Below, one piece after another: positions 5,642 through 6,159 of a stretch of DNA of 6,159 nt. The position numbers were made by a program, and so were the translations under genes. The notes below the pieces were generated by a model. It saw only the letters and a list, made by a program, of their open reading frames with translations. It had not been told where the DNA came from and did not search any database. The stretch comes from Oscillospiraceae bacterium (GTDB lineage: Bacteria > Bacillota > Clostridia > Oscillospirales > Acutalibacteraceae). Within the stretch, counting starts at the first letter, position 1. Each line of letters starts with the position of its first letter. The DNA is taken from contig JAJXDX010000135.1 in assembly GCA_021640185.1 (NCBI GenBank), forward strand, positions 1 through 6,159, written 5' to 3'.

Positions 5642-6031
5642 TTATTTTCCGCTGAACACCGGAAAAAAAGCTGTATTCGCTGTGATCGTGAAAGTCCAGT
5701 GCGTCCAGCCGGGCCATGTCCTCCGGCGAGATGGTGAAGGACAGCGCAGCGTTATCGCGGATATGGGCGCGGGACGAGGCCTTCGGCAGGGCGACGAGCC
5801 CGTGCTGCAGCACGTATTTGATGCACAGCTGTGCGGCGGAAACGCCGGTTTTTTCGGCGACCGCGGCGACGGTGGGATCCTTTACCGCTTCGCCGTGGGC
5901 GATGGGGGAGTAGGCTTCCGTCACGATCCCCTGCGCGGCGCAGAACGCGATCAGCGCGCTTGGCATATGGCCGATGTGCGCCAGCACCTGATCGACCGCC
6001 GCCCGTCGTTCAAGGTGATCTTGTCGTTCAT
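5642..6031 (-). pseudogene. aldo/keto reductase remnant (AKR5-like), internal deletion plus frameshift
   Basis: AGGAG lies about eight bases before ATG 6031-6029, which begins MNDKITLNDGR, a typical aldo/keto reductase start. Right after this, near 5996-6004, the sequence jumps out of frame to VDQVLAHIGHMPSALIAFC, which belongs past the middle of the fold. The rest (EAYSPIAHGE, ALPKASSRAHIRDN, ISPEDMARLDAL) is the usual NADPH-side C-terminal half. Family members are about 270-285 residues; only about 130 remain, so roughly 150 codons are missing, including the regions that carry the catalytic Asp, Tyr, Lys and His. A second lesion is a run of seven T (A7 at 5673-5679 on the plus strand): with six, the frame would end FFPVFSGK and TAA at 5644-5642, just before the terminator. 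With seven it runs on to 5517. The promoter and terminator are still good. The original enzyme would have reduced small carbonyls with NADPH. Confidence 0.85.
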
Positions 6032-6062
6032 CGCGCTCTCTCCTTTGTTATGCTTTGTCTAA

Positions 6063-6091
6063 AGTATACCGCGTTCGGGCGGGGATGACGA
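6063..6091 (-). promoter_or_regulatory. promoter of the aldo/keto reductase remnant
   Basis: On the minus strand, TATACT (6068-6063) is a good -10 element. TCGTCA (6091-6086), 17 bases upstream, is a weaker -35 with four of six consensus bases. The transcript would start near 6056, about 25 bases before the ATG. The remaining bases to the window's right edge (6092-6159) hold an A/T tract and a short GCCGC/GCGGC stem but no gene I can support. Confidence 0.55.
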
Positions 6092-6159
6092 TAGGCTGCC
6101 GCCGAGCGGCAAAAAATTTACACGTTCTTCACTTTTCTTCGGCGCATACTGTGGTATAA

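Noticed and set aside
5673..5679. Programmed frameshifting on the T7 run
   Set aside because: The same gene already has a large out-of-frame deletion, so functional frameshifting has nothing to restore.
6117..6159. Divergent promoter at the right edge (TTTACA, later GGTATAA)
   Set aside because: The candidate boxes are wrongly spaced, and the second is cut by the window end.

Overview
The window looks like a chromosomal segment of a high-GC member of the Firmicutes (Clostridia, probably a gut Oscillospiraceae- or Christensenellaceae-like organism). This is inferred from Gram-positive lipoprotein signal peptides, a Clostridia-type surface protein ending in a PKTGD sorting signal, a collagen-like protein with a C1q/BclA-like tail, strong purine-rich ribosome binding sites and sigma-A promoters with 17-base spacers. 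No gene is specific enough to name a species. Almost everything encoded is exported, so this is a cell-surface/secretome accessory region.

Left half, plus strand: a clean promoter (48-76) with a palindrome just after the expected start site drives a collagen-like protein (203-1561). It alternates three roughly 31-residue WR/W modules with Gly-X-Y runs and ends in a beta-rich head. Twenty bases later lies a sortase-anchored repeat protein (1582-2682) that lacks any signal peptide and looks like the surviving C-terminal part of a larger protein. The convergent gap 2683-2843 is packed with three hairpins, the middle one with 24-bp perfect arms.

Right half, minus strand, read from right to left: an aldo/keto reductase remnant (6031-5642) with its own promoter and terminator; a 231-residue lipoprotein (5451-4756); then a two-gene unit of a small lipoprotein (4585-4061) overlapping by ATGA the start of a lipoprotein esterase (4064-2844). 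The esterase is interrupted at codon 49 by an in-frame TAG. The two lipoprotein promoters share the same architecture (a TTACA-N4-TGTAA inverted repeat, then TTGACGATCG, then TATGAT/TATGCT), and the two genes share nearly the same signal peptide, pointing to duplication and co-regulation.

A recurring theme is gene decay: the reductase carries an internal deletion plus a homopolymer frameshift, the esterase a nonsense codon, and the sortase substrate a missing N-terminus. These may be real erosion or partly assembly error. I did not find a convincing new defence, mobile or biosynthetic system. The most interesting items are the amber-interrupted esterase, the shared promoter cassette and the hairpin cluster.
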